From an uncultured Roseburia sp. (lineage in GTDB: Bacteria; Bacillota; Clostridia; Lachnospirales; Lachnospiraceae), in contig CAMWKH010000009.1 of the NCBI GenBank assembly GCA_947174805.1, positions 25,628 to 89,627 on the forward strand: 64,000 nucleotides of DNA, given 5' to 3'. Position 1 is the first letter of the stretch. The number at the start of each line of letters is the position of its first letter. This document shows positions 7,622 through 16,507 of the stretch, one piece after another. A program made the position numbers and the translations under genes. The notes beneath the pieces were generated by a model that saw nothing but the letters and a program-made list of their open reading frames with translations, did no database searches and was not told where the DNA came from.

Positions 7622-9292
7622 ATGGAACACGAAACAGAATCCCGCAACTTTATTGAGCAGATTATTGATAAGGATATATCGGAGGGACACTGCAGGGAAG
7701 TACATACAAGATTCCCACCGGAGCCAAACGGTTATCTTCATATCGGACATGCCAAGTCTATCCTGTTAAATTACGGCCTGGCAAAGGAATACGGGGGAAA
7801 GTTTCATCTCCGTTTTGATGATACAAATCCCACAAAAGAAAAAGTAGAGTTTGTGGACTCCATAAAGGAAGATGTGAAATGGCTTGGGGCGGACTGGGAA
7901 GAGCGGCTGTTTTTTGCCTCAGAGTATTTTGACCAGATGTATGAGGCCGCAGTGAAGCTGATTAAAAAGGGAAAGGCTTATGTCTCAGATTTGACTGCGG
8001 AGGAGATTCGGGAATACAGGGGAACACTGACAGATCCGGGAAAAGACGACCCAAGCGCAGGCAGGAGCGTGGAAGAAAACCTGCGGTTATTTGAAGAGAT
8101 GAAAGAGGGCAGATACAAAGACGGGGAGAAAGTGCTCCGGGCCAGAATTGATATGTCCTCCCCCAATATCAACATGCGGGACCCGGTGATTTACCGGGTG
8201 GCACATATGGAGCACCACAATACAAAGGACAAGTGGTGTATTTATCCCATGTATGATTTTGCCCATCCCATTGAGGACGCCATCGAGGGAATTACCCACT
8301 CCATTTGTACCCTGGAGTTTGAGGACCACAGGCCCCTTTACGACTGGGTGGTGCGGGAACTTCAGTATGAGTACCCGCCAAAACAGATAGAATTTGCTAA
8401 ATTGTATCTCACAAACGTGGTGACCGGAAAGCGTTATATCAAGCGTCTGGTGGAGGAGGGCATCGTGGACGGCTGGGACGACCCCAGGCTTGTGTCCATT
8501 GCAGCCCTGCGGAGGAGAGGCTTTACCCCGGAATCCATCCAGCGTTTTGTGGAGCTCTGCGGTATTTCAAAGAGCAACAGTTCCGTGGACTACGCCATGT
8601 TAGAGTATTGTATCCGTGAGGATTTAAAATTAAAGAGAGCCAGGGTGATGGCGGTGCTTGACCCCATTAAAGTGGTGATTGACAATTATCCCATAGGGCA
8701 GACGGAGGAACTTACCATTGTAAATAACATGGAAAATGAAGCCTTGGGAAGCCATACCGTTACTTTTGAGCGGGAGATTTATATTGACAGGGAGGACTTT
8801 ATGGAAGTGCCCCCGAAAAAATATTTCCGCATGTTTCCGGGGAATGAAGTCCGCCTGATGCAGGCATACTTTGTCACCTGCAACAGTTTTATAAAAGACG
8901 AAAACGGAAAGGTGACTGAGATTCACTGTACCTATGACCCTGCCAGCAAGGGAGGCAACAGCCCGGACGGAAGAAAAGTGAAGGGCACGATCCACTGGGT
9001 ACCTGTTTCCACCGCAAAAAAAGTGGAGGTCCGCCTTTACGAAAATATTGTGGACGAGGAACTTGGGGTTTACAACAAGGACGGAAGTTTGAATTTAAAT
9101 CCCAACTCCCTTACAGTTTTAGATAATTGCTATGTGGAGCCATTTGCGGCGGATGCAGAAGCCTACGACAGTTTTCAGTTTGTCAGGCAGGGATATTTTT
9201 GTGTGGATGCCAAAGACAGTACCCCAGGGAACCCGGTGTTTAACCGTATCGTATCTTTAAAGAGTTCCTATAAACTGCCAGATACAAAATAG
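7622..9292 (+). CDS. glnS: glutaminyl-tRNA synthetase
   Basis: 556 aa, the normal length of bacterial GlnRS. The class I signature [16 protein letters not shown] has HIGH at 40-43. The catalytic core ([33 protein letters not shown]) and the C-terminal two-barrel anticodon domain are complete. The second class I signature is unusual: where E. coli GlnRS has MSKRKL (268-270 = MSK), this protein has TGKRYI with K270 kept. The following GWDDPRL and LRRRGF motifs are canonical, so alignment is secure and the protein is clearly GlnRS, not GluRS. Direct glutaminylation implies this organism need not use GatCAB for tRNA-Gln. Confidence 0.96.
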   Translation: MEHETESRNFIEQIIDKDISEGHCREVHTRFPPEPNGYLHIGHAKSILLNYGLAKEYGGKFHLRFDDTNPTKEKVEFVDSIKEDVKWLGADWEERLFFASEYFDQMYEAAVKLIKKGKAYVSDLTAEEIREYRGTLTDPGKDDPSAGRSVEENLRLFEEMKEGRYKDGEKVLRARIDMSSPNINMRDPVIYRVAHMEHHNTKDKWCIYPMYDFAHPIEDAIEGITHSICTLEFEDHRPLYDWVVRELQYEYPPKQIEFAKLYLTNVVTGKRYIKRLVEEGIVDGWDDPRLVSIAALRRRGFTPESIQRFVELCGISKSNSSVDYAMLEYCIREDLKLKRARVMAVLDPIKVVIDNYPIGQTEELTIVNNMENEALGSHTVTFEREIYIDREDFMEVPPKKYFRMFPGNEVRLMQAYFVTCNSFIKDENGKVTEIHCTYDPASKGGNSPDGRKVKGTIHWVPVSTAKKVEVRLYENIVDEELGVYNKDGSLNLNPNSLTVLDNCYVEPFAADAEAYDSFQFVRQGYFCVDAKDSTPGNPVFNRIVSLKSSYKLPDTK

Positions 9293-9307
9293 CATGGAGG
9301 AAAAAAT

Positions 9308-10171
9308 ATGAATTTACTATCAGGATTAGAGAAATTTGGTTTAAATGTGGAGAAAATAGATAAGGATTTGTTTAGGGAGGAGTTTGAAAAGCAGAACAAC
9401 AAGCCAAAGTCCAAAATACAGCCCCCTCCCGCTGAAAAAGATTTTCTCTACAATAAAAAAATTACTTGTACTGTGTGCCGGGATCCCTTTGACGTGAAAA
9501 TTGTGAAAAGTGCAAGACTCAGACGCATGGAGCCGGATTTTGACCTTCGTCCCAGGTATCATGATATTGACCCGGTGAAGTATGATGTGTATTCCTGCCC
9601 TCACTGCGGTTATACGGCTATGCCACGCTATTTTGAGCACCTCACCAAAGGGCAGATTGAACTGATAAAGACAGAAATCTGTGATAATTTTGTGTTTCCC
9701 ACTGAGGATGAGCCGGAAACCTATGATTTGGAAACTGCCATCATCCGCTATAAGCTGGCAATGTTTACTTCCATTACCAAACATGCCAGGGACAGCGAGA
9801 TTGCCTATACCTGTTTAAAAATTGCCTGGCTGTACCGGGATTTGCTCAAAGAGATGCCGGAGACGAATGCAGAGGAAATCGCTGCAAAAAAAGAGGCAGC
9901 GGACCTGCAGGCAGAGTTTTACAAGGAGGCCTTTGAGGGATTCCAAAAAGCAATTTCTTCCGAGGATTTCCCCATTTGCGGAATGGACAGCTACACCATG
10001 GATTATCTGATGGCGTGCCTTGCCTTCCACTTTAAACAGTATTCCTATGCGTCGAAATCCATCAGCAATATACTCTCTTCCCAGACGGCCCAGAGGAGGA
10101 TTAAGGATAAAGCCCTGGATTTAAAAGAGGATATCGTGAATGCCATTAAAAAAGAGACAGCGGGAAAATAG
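9308..10171 (+). CDS. DUF2225 family protein
   Basis: 287 aa. It begins 15 bp after glnS and is preceded by GGAGG. The N-terminal third holds two Cys pairs, CTVCRDPFDVK (C54, C57) and CPHCGY (about 97-100), separated by a RPRYHDIDPVKYDVY segment: the zinc-binding head of DUF2225. The remainder is all-helical with TPR-like helices (AIIRYKLAMF, CLKIAWLYRDL, CLAFHFKQYSYASK). Family members are widespread in Clostridia and their function is unknown. Start and family are clear. Confidence 0.88.
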   Translation: MNLLSGLEKFGLNVEKIDKDLFREEFEKQNNKPKSKIQPPPAEKDFLYNKKITCTVCRDPFDVKIVKSARLRRMEPDFDLRPRYHDIDPVKYDVYSCPHCGYTAMPRYFEHLTKGQIELIKTEICDNFVFPTEDEPETYDLETAIIRYKLAMFTSITKHARDSEIAYTCLKIAWLYRDLLKEMPETNAEEIAAKKEAADLQAEFYKEAFEGFQKAISSEDFPICGMDSYTMDYLMACLAFHFKQYSYASKSISNILSSQTAQRRIKDKALDLKEDIVNAIKKETAGK

Positions 10172-10179
10172 GAGAAGCT

Positions 10180-11592
10180 ATGACAGAATTAATGATTCCT
10201 TTGGACAGTGATTCTGCCAGGCCGCTGTATCAGCAAGTTTATGAATATATCAGAAAAGAGATAGCAGACGGTAAGATTTCCTTTGGGGAAAAATTACCGT
10301 CTACTCGTTTATTGGCAAAGCATCTTTTCTTGTCCCGGAGTACCGTGGAAGCTGCCTATGAACAGCTTCTTGCGGAGGGGTATATCGAGGCAAAGGAGAG
10401 GCGGGGATATTTTGCCAGCGATATTTCAAAACTTTATCTGGAAGGAGCGGGGCAGGAGGAGAGAAAAAACCAGATTGTTTTAAGGACAGAAGAAAAAGAG
10501 AATTATAAAGTCGTTTTTTCCCCGGAGGGAAGTGAAATGGATTATTTTCCCTACGGGGTGTGGAGAAAAATTTCCAAAGAATTATTATCCGGGGACAATC
10601 CGGGACTGTTTCTGCCCGGGGAGGCAGCTGGGGAAGAAGCACTTCGTGAAGCTGTCTGCCGCTATCTCCACCATGCCAGAGGGGTAAACGCCTCTCCGGA
10701 ACAAATTGTGGTGGGGGCGGGAAATGAGTATCTTTTAATTCTCCTGGCACAGGTTTTGGGAGAAAAAAAGAAAGTTGCAATGGAAAATCCTACATATCTT
10801 AAGGCGTATTATACCTTTTCCCATATGCACTATGAAATTTGCCCCATTGGGATGGACGGCGGGGGGATGCTCTTAGAGGAAGTGGAAAGAGAAAACCCGG
10901 ATATTGTATACACCATGCCCTCCCATCAATTTCCCATGGGAGTGGTTATGCCTATGAAGCGCAGGCTGGAACTTCTGCACTGGGCCTTAGCCGGAAGGGA
11001 ACGGTATATTATTGAGGACGACCATGACAGTGAGTTTCGTTACCGTGGGAAGCCCATTCCCTCCCTTCAGGGAAGCGACAGGAAAGGAAGTGTGATTTAT
11101 ATAGGGACATTTTCTAAAAGCATCAGCCCCTCCCTCCGTGTCAGCTATATGGTGCTGCCGGAGGGGCTTTTGGAGAGATACCATAGAAACTGCGGCTTTT
11201 ATGCCTCCACCGTGCCAAAGGAGCAGCAGCTAAAACTAACCGCATTTTTTAGCCAGGGGCATTTTGAGCGGTACTTAAACCGTATGCGGGGAATTTACAA
11301 AGGAAAACATGACTATCTCTTAGGGATTTTGCGGAAAGAACCCTGGGTGCATAAGATTTACGGGGACAATGCGGGAATGCATCTCTTAGTGGAGGTGGAT
11401 TCGGCATTGTCCCAGGAGGAAATTGTAAACAGGGCAAAAGAAAATGGGGTTTTTGTGTATACTCTGGAGGAGTATCAGATACCGGGAAGCGTGTTGAAGG
11501 CAAAAAAAACCACATTACTTTTGGGTTACGGGGGATTAAAGGAGAAACAGATGCAGTGTGGAGTGGAAATTCTCCGGGAGATTGTGAGGTGA
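10180..11592 (+). CDS. MocR/PdxR-type transcriptional regulator (GntR HTH + aminotransferase fold)
   Basis: 470 aa. Residues about 10-80 are a GntR winged helix (RPLYQQVYEYIRKEIADGKI, LPSTRLLAKHLFLSRSTVEAAYEQL). The rest is a fold-type I aminotransferase domain with the substrate/PLP motifs NPTYLKAYYTF, EDDHDSEFRYRG and the Schiff-base lysine segment TFSKSISPSLRVSYMV. MocR proteins usually sense PLP or an amino-acid derivative and control PLP synthesis or transport. No pdx gene is nearby, so the target is open. It starts eight bases after the DUF2225 gene. Confidence 0.9.
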   Translation: MTELMIPLDSDSARPLYQQVYEYIRKEIADGKISFGEKLPSTRLLAKHLFLSRSTVEAAYEQLLAEGYIEAKERRGYFASDISKLYLEGAGQEERKNQIVLRTEEKENYKVVFSPEGSEMDYFPYGVWRKISKELLSGDNPGLFLPGEAAGEEALREAVCRYLHHARGVNASPEQIVVGAGNEYLLILLAQVLGEKKKVAMENPTYLKAYYTFSHMHYEICPIGMDGGGMLLEEVERENPDIVYTMPSHQFPMGVVMPMKRRLELLHWALAGRERYIIEDDHDSEFRYRGKPIPSLQGSDRKGSVIYIGTFSKSISPSLRVSYMVLPEGLLERYHRNCGFYASTVPKEQQLKLTAFFSQGHFERYLNRMRGIYKGKHDYLLGILRKEPWVHKIYGDNAGMHLLVEVDSALSQEEIVNRAKENGVFVYTLEEYQIPGSVLKAKKTTLLLGYGGLKEKQMQCGVEILREIVR

Positions 11593-11596
11593 AGCA

Positions 11597-11824
11597 ATGT
11601 TTTTTAAGAAGGGGAAAAAGCCAGGCGGTTTGGAGTTGAAAACTTTTGACAGGGAGAAACAGATACCTGTGCTAAGGTGCAGTATCTGCAATGGGGAACA
11701 GGTGGCTGGGTTTAAAGATAAAGACACTGGGAAGTTCCATGAGGCGGCTTTTATACGCAGTGAGAAGGAACTGAAAGAATTTATGGAGGCTTATGGGATT
11801 GAGAGGATTACGAAGGAGTATTAA
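11597..11824 (+). CDS. small conserved protein with CxxC motif
   Basis: 75 aa, starting four bases after the MocR stop. It is basic at the N-terminus (MFFKKGKKPG), with RCSICNGEQVAGFKDKDTGK in the middle and a helical C-terminus (EKELKEFMEAYGI). Similar short proteins are common in Lachnospiraceae and are often given unreliable enzyme names. One CxxC alone would not make a full zinc site, so dimerisation or a redox role is possible. Function unknown. Confidence 0.75.
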   Translation: MFFKKGKKPGGLELKTFDREKQIPVLRCSICNGEQVAGFKDKDTGKFHEAAFIRSEKELKEFMEAYGIERITKEY

Positions 11825-11836
11825 GGGGATGATACG

Positions 11837-11956
11837 ATGATGTCCATAGCGGTTTGTGATGATGAGATCTTAGAATGTTTCACCATCTCAAATCTGTATC
11901 CTTACATAACAGCAAACAGTCTCTTTGTGACAGAAATCTTATATTATGAAAGCTAG
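11837..11956 (+). pseudogene. N-terminal remnant of a response regulator (LytTR/AgrA type)
   Basis: A 39-codon frame begins MMSIAVCDDEILECFTISN. This is the first strand of a receiver domain with its acidic pair (CDDE), then it loses similarity and stops at a TAG. The rest of the receiver and any DNA-binding domain are absent. It lies between two intact small genes and is best read as a truncated gene. Confidence 0.55.
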
Positions 11957-12016
11957 CGCCGAAATATGAAGCAGAAGAACAGAATTACAGAATTTTCATA
12001 TGAGGAGGGCAAGTTC

Positions 12017-12505
12017 ATGAATACAAAGACAATGGAAGGTTTGGTTGGGGCAAGTACAAATATGAAAAACATGGATACCCCTATGCGGGTATTTAGAGAT
12101 GCCAGGAGAAGAGGGGACATTTCCGTTATGAAACGCGCCATGGGATATGCGGCGGATTATGCCGAAGAAGCCTATGATTATTATGACAAAGCGGAGAAGG
12201 GGATGGAGGAGGATGCCAAGGAGGCCAGGGAAAAAGCGAAGGAATTTCAGGAGAAGGCCATACAAAAGCGGAGAGAGGAGCAGGAGAAGCTGAATGAAAG
12301 GCTGGAGAAGCTGAAAGAGCCGGATACAGTGGAGGTAAGCGAAGAGGGAAAAGGAATGTTAGAAGAAAACCCGGATTTGGCCGGTTCCCTTTCTGGAGAG
12401 ATAAAATCGGAGAATTCTACGGATATGGTCACTTACACAAAAGACGGAAGGGTAATTCCGGCGTTTCCCGGTGGGGAGAATATTGACATAGCAGTTACGG
12501 ATTAA
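12017..12505 (+). CDS. hypothetical coiled-coil protein
   Basis: 162 aa from the ATG at 12017, chosen for the GAGGAGGGC site seven bases before it; an upstream in-frame ATG (11966) has no such site. The N-terminal half includes MRVFRDARRRGDISVMKRAMGY, written here as two parts: MRVFRDARRRGD and ISVMKRAMGY. A long highly charged helix follows (about residues 55-115, rich in EKAKE and EEQEKL), likely a coiled coil. The tail TYTKDGRVIPAFPGGENIDI is probably extended. No signal peptide. The family is not known to me; similar proteins occur in related Clostridia. A strong terminator follows directly. Confidence 0.65.
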   Translation: MNTKTMEGLVGASTNMKNMDTPMRVFRDARRRGDISVMKRAMGYAADYAEEAYDYYDKAEKGMEEDAKEAREKAKEFQEKAIQKRREEQEKLNERLEKLKEPDTVEVSEEGKGMLEENPDLAGSLSGEIKSENSTDMVTYTKDGRVIPAFPGGENIDIAVTD

Positions 12506-12515
12506 AATATGTGAT

Positions 12516-12567
12516 AAAGAGACATGGCTGCAGTATCTGCCTGATACTGCAGCCATGTCCCTCTTTT
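12516..12567. terminator. bidirectional terminator, long perfect stem
   Basis: ACATGGCTGCAGTATC pairs with GATACTGCAGCCATGT across a five-base loop. A lower AAAGAG/CTCTTT stem gives T-runs on both strands. It separates the coiled-coil gene from the converging GH43 gene. Confidence 0.88.
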
Positions 12568-12598
12568 CGAGATTTTGTGGAGAATCTCTGGTTTTTAC

Positions 12599-15500
12599 TT
12601 ATTTCTTTTTAAATTTTACCTTTGACGGTACTTTGTTCTTTAACAGCTTTTTGTATGCATTGTACTTTTTCTTGGGCACCTGGAACGTTGCATTTGATTT
12701 GATTCCCTTAAATGCACCGGAACCAACTTTCTTTAATACCGTAGATTTAATTGTCACTTTCTTTAATTTCTTACAATTTTGGAAGGCTTTCGTCCCTATG
12801 GTTTTTACTTTCTTGTCAAGGGTCACGGATGTGATTGACTTACATCCACGGAATGCATAGTTGCCGATTGTCTCAAGGCTTGCGCCTAACTTTAATGTTT
12901 TTAATCTTGTACAGCCGTCAAATGCACATTTGCCTATGGTTTTTACTTTTTTCGGAATTGTTATGGATGTAATTGCCGTACATTTCCGAAATGCATAATT
13001 GCCGATTGTCACAAGATTCGTATCTAACTTTACAGTTTTTAACTTTGTACAGTTGTCAAATGCGTTATTGCCGATAGTTTTTATATTTTTGCCCAAAGTA
13101 ATTTTGGTCAGCTTTTTATTTTTCTGGAACGCTTTGTCCGCAATTTTTGTAACTTTGTATGTCACGCCTTCTAACGCAACCGTGGCTGGAATTGTGACGC
13201 TCTTTGCGTTTTTCGATGCAGGGGCTGTAAACTCAACTTCTGCCGCTCCTGCCTTTGACTTTGTTACTCTAAATTTTCCGGCTTTTGTTTTAAACTTTGT
13301 GCCGACGGACTTTGGCTTTTCAGTGCTTCCTGTTGAATTATCAAAATCTGCAGGTTTGTTGTACTGTTCAATCAATCTGGACAGATTCAGATAATCATTG
13401 TCCCATCTGGTATTTCTTGTGCTGTTGCCGTCTGGAGCGCCAGTCTTGGTAAATCCAGTATAGATTAATGTATCCACATATTGGTAAGGTCCTTCAATGT
13501 TTTTACATACGGCGTATCCGATACAGGAACGTCTCCATGTAGAAGATGCGCTGTAGTAGATCATCCATGCGCCAGTGGAACCGTCCGCCCACTTGTAATC
13601 TTTATTCCAGAATACATCCGGTGCCCAGACACCAAGGCGTCCGTCTGAACAGTCTCCGTCATTGTATCCTGCCCATTTGAATGTCTCTGCAAGATTGTTG
13701 ATGATATCGCCGTAAATTGATTTCGTCTTCCAATCCCATGCGGCAGATCCCTCTACATTATAATCAGGGGTCATCTGCTCCCAGTTGATTAAGTTTTTCG
13801 ATTTTGCATTGGCAAGGTGGGAACCGAATACATAGTATGTTCCATCTGTGCTCTTTACGATTGAGGGGTCATGGACAGATACGCGGTTGCCAGGATCTGC
13901 TGCGTAATGCTCTGTCACTTCTTCTTCTAACATATCTGCAAGCTCGTCTGTCTCTTCTGCCAGATCAGCTGCATCAGCCGCTTTTGCCTTTGCTTTTGCC
14001 TGACCGCCGGTTGTTGTATATAGGTTTTGTATATCACTGGCAGTCAAGGTTCCGTCATAGACAACCACATTGTCAAACATTGCATTTTCAATGTCCCGGT
14101 CAACCCATGGGGAACCGGAACCGATGCGGACATCGTCTGCTGTCTGAATCGTATTACTGCCCGTAAAGCATGCCGTCAGATCTCCTGTCTTAGAAGCGTC
14201 GAGCTGGCCGTCCAGCCAAATCTGGACTCCTGATGAATTAATGCTGTACGCTACATGATGCCACTTACTGTCCCTTATCGCATTGGAATGTGCCTCCTCA
14301 TTGGTTGGCTCGTCAATGTATCCTCCGTTTGCATTGATACGGCCGATTAGGTTCACGCCAAGCCTGGTCATGGGATAAGTGCTGTTTTTCATGGCGTTAA
14401 ACAATGCGCTGTGTTCAAAAATGTTCGGTTCACATTTTACCCACATGGCAACTGTAAAACCCTTCTCCTTAACATTTGCCAATGTAGCTGCCGGAAGTTT
14501 CAGGTAGTTTTGATTAAAAACTTCTGTTGGGCTTGTAATCTGAAGAACATTGCCCCGGGTATTGTCGCCTGAGGCTACAATATTTGCAGTTCCCTTTAAT
14601 TCTGCCGCTTCGCTAAGGGTAGATCCTGCTTGAGCCGGTATCTGACCGTCTGCCGGGTTGCCGCTTACCGAATCAAAATCATATCCACAGATCACGGTGG
14701 GCTGGGACGGAACGGTAATGGTAAAAGTTTTTGTTTGGCTTTTCTCTCCTGACGTCATTGTTGCAGTCAGTGTTACCGTTACATCACTTGCCCCTCTGGT
14801 CACAACGCCGGTATTGGATAATGCGCCAGTATTGGAACTGCTCCATGCAATATCCACACCTTTTACTTTTGTGGGAAGGGTAATATTCTCATTTGCTACG
14901 GAAGGTATGGATTTGCCTAACTCAGCTTCAGCCAGCCCAATCTTTACCTCGTCTGTCAGCTTAAGGGCAGAACCCCAGAGAGATTCGTTATTATTGCCGA
15001 TTGCCGTAAAGGTCATAACCGCACTCTTTTGTGCCGTTTCGTCCTGCTGTTCAAAGAATACTCCCTTAAATGTTACGCCGTCTGCTGTGATTGTCACATA
15101 ATCATACCCCGGTCCCGGCTTCTTTGACCATGTACCTGTCATCTCGCCGGATACTGTTCCGCCCTGAGCCAAAGTAATGATCTTTGACTGGAGCATTTCG
15201 CCGTCGGAGGTTTTGCCGTGGTTGATTACCTCATAGTCCCCAAGCACCTTAGCATCGTCATAATGTCCGATCTTCTCATTCCGGTATTCATACACCGCAG
15301 TCACCGGCCAGTTATCTTCATTCAGGAACTGCTGGCGCACTCTCAGTTCATGGCGCTCTGTTTGATTTTCCGGCTCGTCAAATCTCTGGTGGAAGAAAAG
15401 ATAACGGGAACTGTCGTCATCAATTAATGCGGAGTTGTGGCCTGCCGCACGGTAACCCGGCTGATTTAAGAACCGGTAATTGCCGATTAACTTCACACCA

Positions 15501-16087
15501 TAGTCATTGCTGTTCTTACCGCTGTTTGCCGCATTGTTGCCCGCTGCGTCCAGATACGGGCCATAGACATTTTTCGAGCGGAACAGACGCATGTTATAAC
15601 CGCCCTTTGCCGTCAGGCCGCCGTAGGTCTCATACAGCCAGTAATACCCTGTGGCAGGGTCGTAATCGATAAAAGGCGCTTCGCCGGATTCGTGATTGCC
15701 TCCCGCGATGTGCGTTCCAAAGTAACGATCCACCCTGTTGCCGCTTGTGGGCTCTACGCCATCCACTCCGGGATAGATAGCCTGTCCTGTTTCCTTGTCC
15801 ACTTCCAGGATAAACAATCCACCCGACCATGAACCATACACCATGTACAGCTTATTGTCTGCACCGTAAAACATGGTTGGATCAATGGCATTTGGCGCTT
15901 TGCTGTTGTTCCAGTCTCCGTCTGCGGTAAACCATTCATCGCTGATTTCTTTGAAACCATTCCGCTCCAATGCCCCCCCCCGGTATTTTTCGGGGGTAAC
16001 CGCCGCTTCTGCCGGAACGGCAGATGACACCAGCATGACTGCTGCCATAGCGCCTGTCAATACACGTAGAAACTTTTTCTTTTTCAT
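12599..16087 (-). CDS. secreted GH43 arabinanase-like protein with permuted catalytic halves, LamG and leucine-rich repeats
   Basis: 1162 aa. A signal peptide (1-28, ending PAEA) is followed by the second half of a GH43 endo-arabinanase propeller and its C-terminal domain (about 45-375; catalytic D69 in NAIDPTMFY, E136 in SGEAPFIDY). Next come a bacterial Ig-like domain (about 380-460) and a LamG/concanavalin domain (about 465-690). Then comes the FIRST half of a GH43 propeller (about 728-905; catalytic-base D740 in VSVHDPSIV, then WAPDVFWN and GPYQYVDTLIYTGF). The protein ends in five BspA-type leucine-rich repeats of about 23 residues (968-1130) and a Lys-rich tail. All three catalytic acids are present, but in the order D/E-then-base. 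A run of nine G (coding strand, 15973-15981) lies at codons 36-39. Likely surface or secreted arabinan degradation. Whether it is active is inference. Confidence 0.88.
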   Translation of the reverse strand: MKKKKFLRVLTGAMAAVMLVSSAVPAEAAVTPEKYRGGALERNGFKEISDEWFTADGDWNNSKAPNAIDPTMFYGADNKLYMVYGSWSGGLFILEVDKETGQAIYPGVDGVEPTSGNRVDRYFGTHIAGGNHESGEAPFIDYDPATGYYWLYETYGGLTAKGGYNMRLFRSKNVYGPYLDAAGNNAANSGKNSNDYGVKLIGNYRFLNQPGYRAAGHNSALIDDDSSRYLFFHQRFDEPENQTERHELRVRQQFLNEDNWPVTAVYEYRNEKIGHYDDAKVLGDYEVINHGKTSDGEMLQSKIITLAQGGTVSGEMTGTWSKKPGPGYDYVTITADGVTFKGVFFEQQDETAQKSAVMTFTAIGNNNESLWGSALKLTDEVKIGLAEAELGKSIPSVANENITLPTKVKGVDIAWSSSNTGALSNTGVVTRGASDVTVTLTATMTSGEKSQTKTFTITVPSQPTVICGYDFDSVSGNPADGQIPAQAGSTLSEAAELKGTANIVASGDNTRGNVLQITSPTEVFNQNYLKLPAATLANVKEKGFTVAMWVKCEPNIFEHSALFNAMKNSTYPMTRLGVNLIGRINANGGYIDEPTNEEAHSNAIRDSKWHHVAYSINSSGVQIWLDGQLDASKTGDLTACFTGSNTIQTADDVRIGSGSPWVDRDIENAMFDNVVVYDGTLTASDIQNLYTTTGGQAKAKAKAADAADLAEETDELADMLEEEVTEHYAADPGNRVSVHDPSIVKSTDGTYYVFGSHLANAKSKNLINWEQMTPDYNVEGSAAWDWKTKSIYGDIINNLAETFKWAGYNDGDCSDGRLGVWAPDVFWNKDYKWADGSTGAWMIYYSASSTWRRSCIGYAVCKNIEGPYQYVDTLIYTGFTKTGAPDGNSTRNTRWDNDYLNLSRLIEQYNKPADFDNSTGSTEKPKSVGTKFKTKAGKFRVTKSKAGAAEVEFTAPASKNAKSVTIPATVALEGVTYKVTKIADKAFQKNKKLTKITLGKNIKTIGNNAFDNCTKLKTVKLDTNLVTIGNYAFRKCTAITSITIPKKVKTIGKCAFDGCTRLKTLKLGASLETIGNYAFRGCKSITSVTLDKKVKTIGTKAFQNCKKLKKVTIKSTVLKKVGSGAFKGIKSNATFQVPKKKYNAYKKLLKNKVPSKVKFKKK

Positions 16088-16127
16088 CTTGCTCCTCCTT
16101 TAATTGTTAGTTTTAGTTCGAGTTTAG

Positions 16128-16143
16128 ATTATTTTAAAATAAT
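16128..16143. promoter_or_regulatory. AT palindrome upstream of the GH43 gene
   Basis: ATTATTTTAAAATAAT is a perfect 16-base palindrome 41 bp before the GH43 start, followed by two copies of AACTATTT. The stretch 16088-16380 is otherwise non-coding and very AT-rich. It must hold the GH43 promoter, but I see no single convincing -35/-10 pair. The palindrome is a candidate operator. Confidence 0.35.
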
Positions 16144-16395
16144 TTAAACTATTTTGAACTATTTAAAATATACAATTATAAATAAACAAAATCAAGGTGT
16201 TTTCGTTAGAATCTATAAATATCGTCGTTTTTCATAATTTTATTTGTCGTTTTTATACAAAACTTACAATTTGACTTTAAAATTATATCTGATAGGAGAT
16301 GTGAGACAGGGCATGTTTGCTTTTTTATTACAATAGCTGCTGTTATGGTTGTGTGATGATAACCATACGTTTCGTTAGGGGTAATTGGGTAGAGA

Positions 16396-16441
16396 ATAAA
16401 AATGGGCGGCAGGAAGATTTTTAAGTTTTCTTCCTGCCGCC
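16396..16441 (-). terminator. argG terminator
   Basis: On the minus strand GGCGGCAGGAAGA pairs with TCTTCCTGCCGCC across an 11-base loop and is followed by a CATTTTTATT tract. It lies 67 bp past the argG stop. Confidence 0.85.
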
Positions 16442-16507
16442 ATGAATATCAGAGACAAATGATACATAGGGTTGGTCCTTACGGTGCGCTCCAATTAGAA
16501 ATTTGTT

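Noticed and set aside
12620..13200. Repeated DNA pattern that could suggest a repeat array
   Set aside because: It encodes the leucine-rich repeats of the GH43 protein; repeat length is about 69 bp with protein-level conservation only, so it is not CRISPR.
14658..15101. Plus-strand frames opposite the GH43 gene
   Set aside because: They lie inside a well-defined 1162-aa secreted protein and have no ribosome sites.
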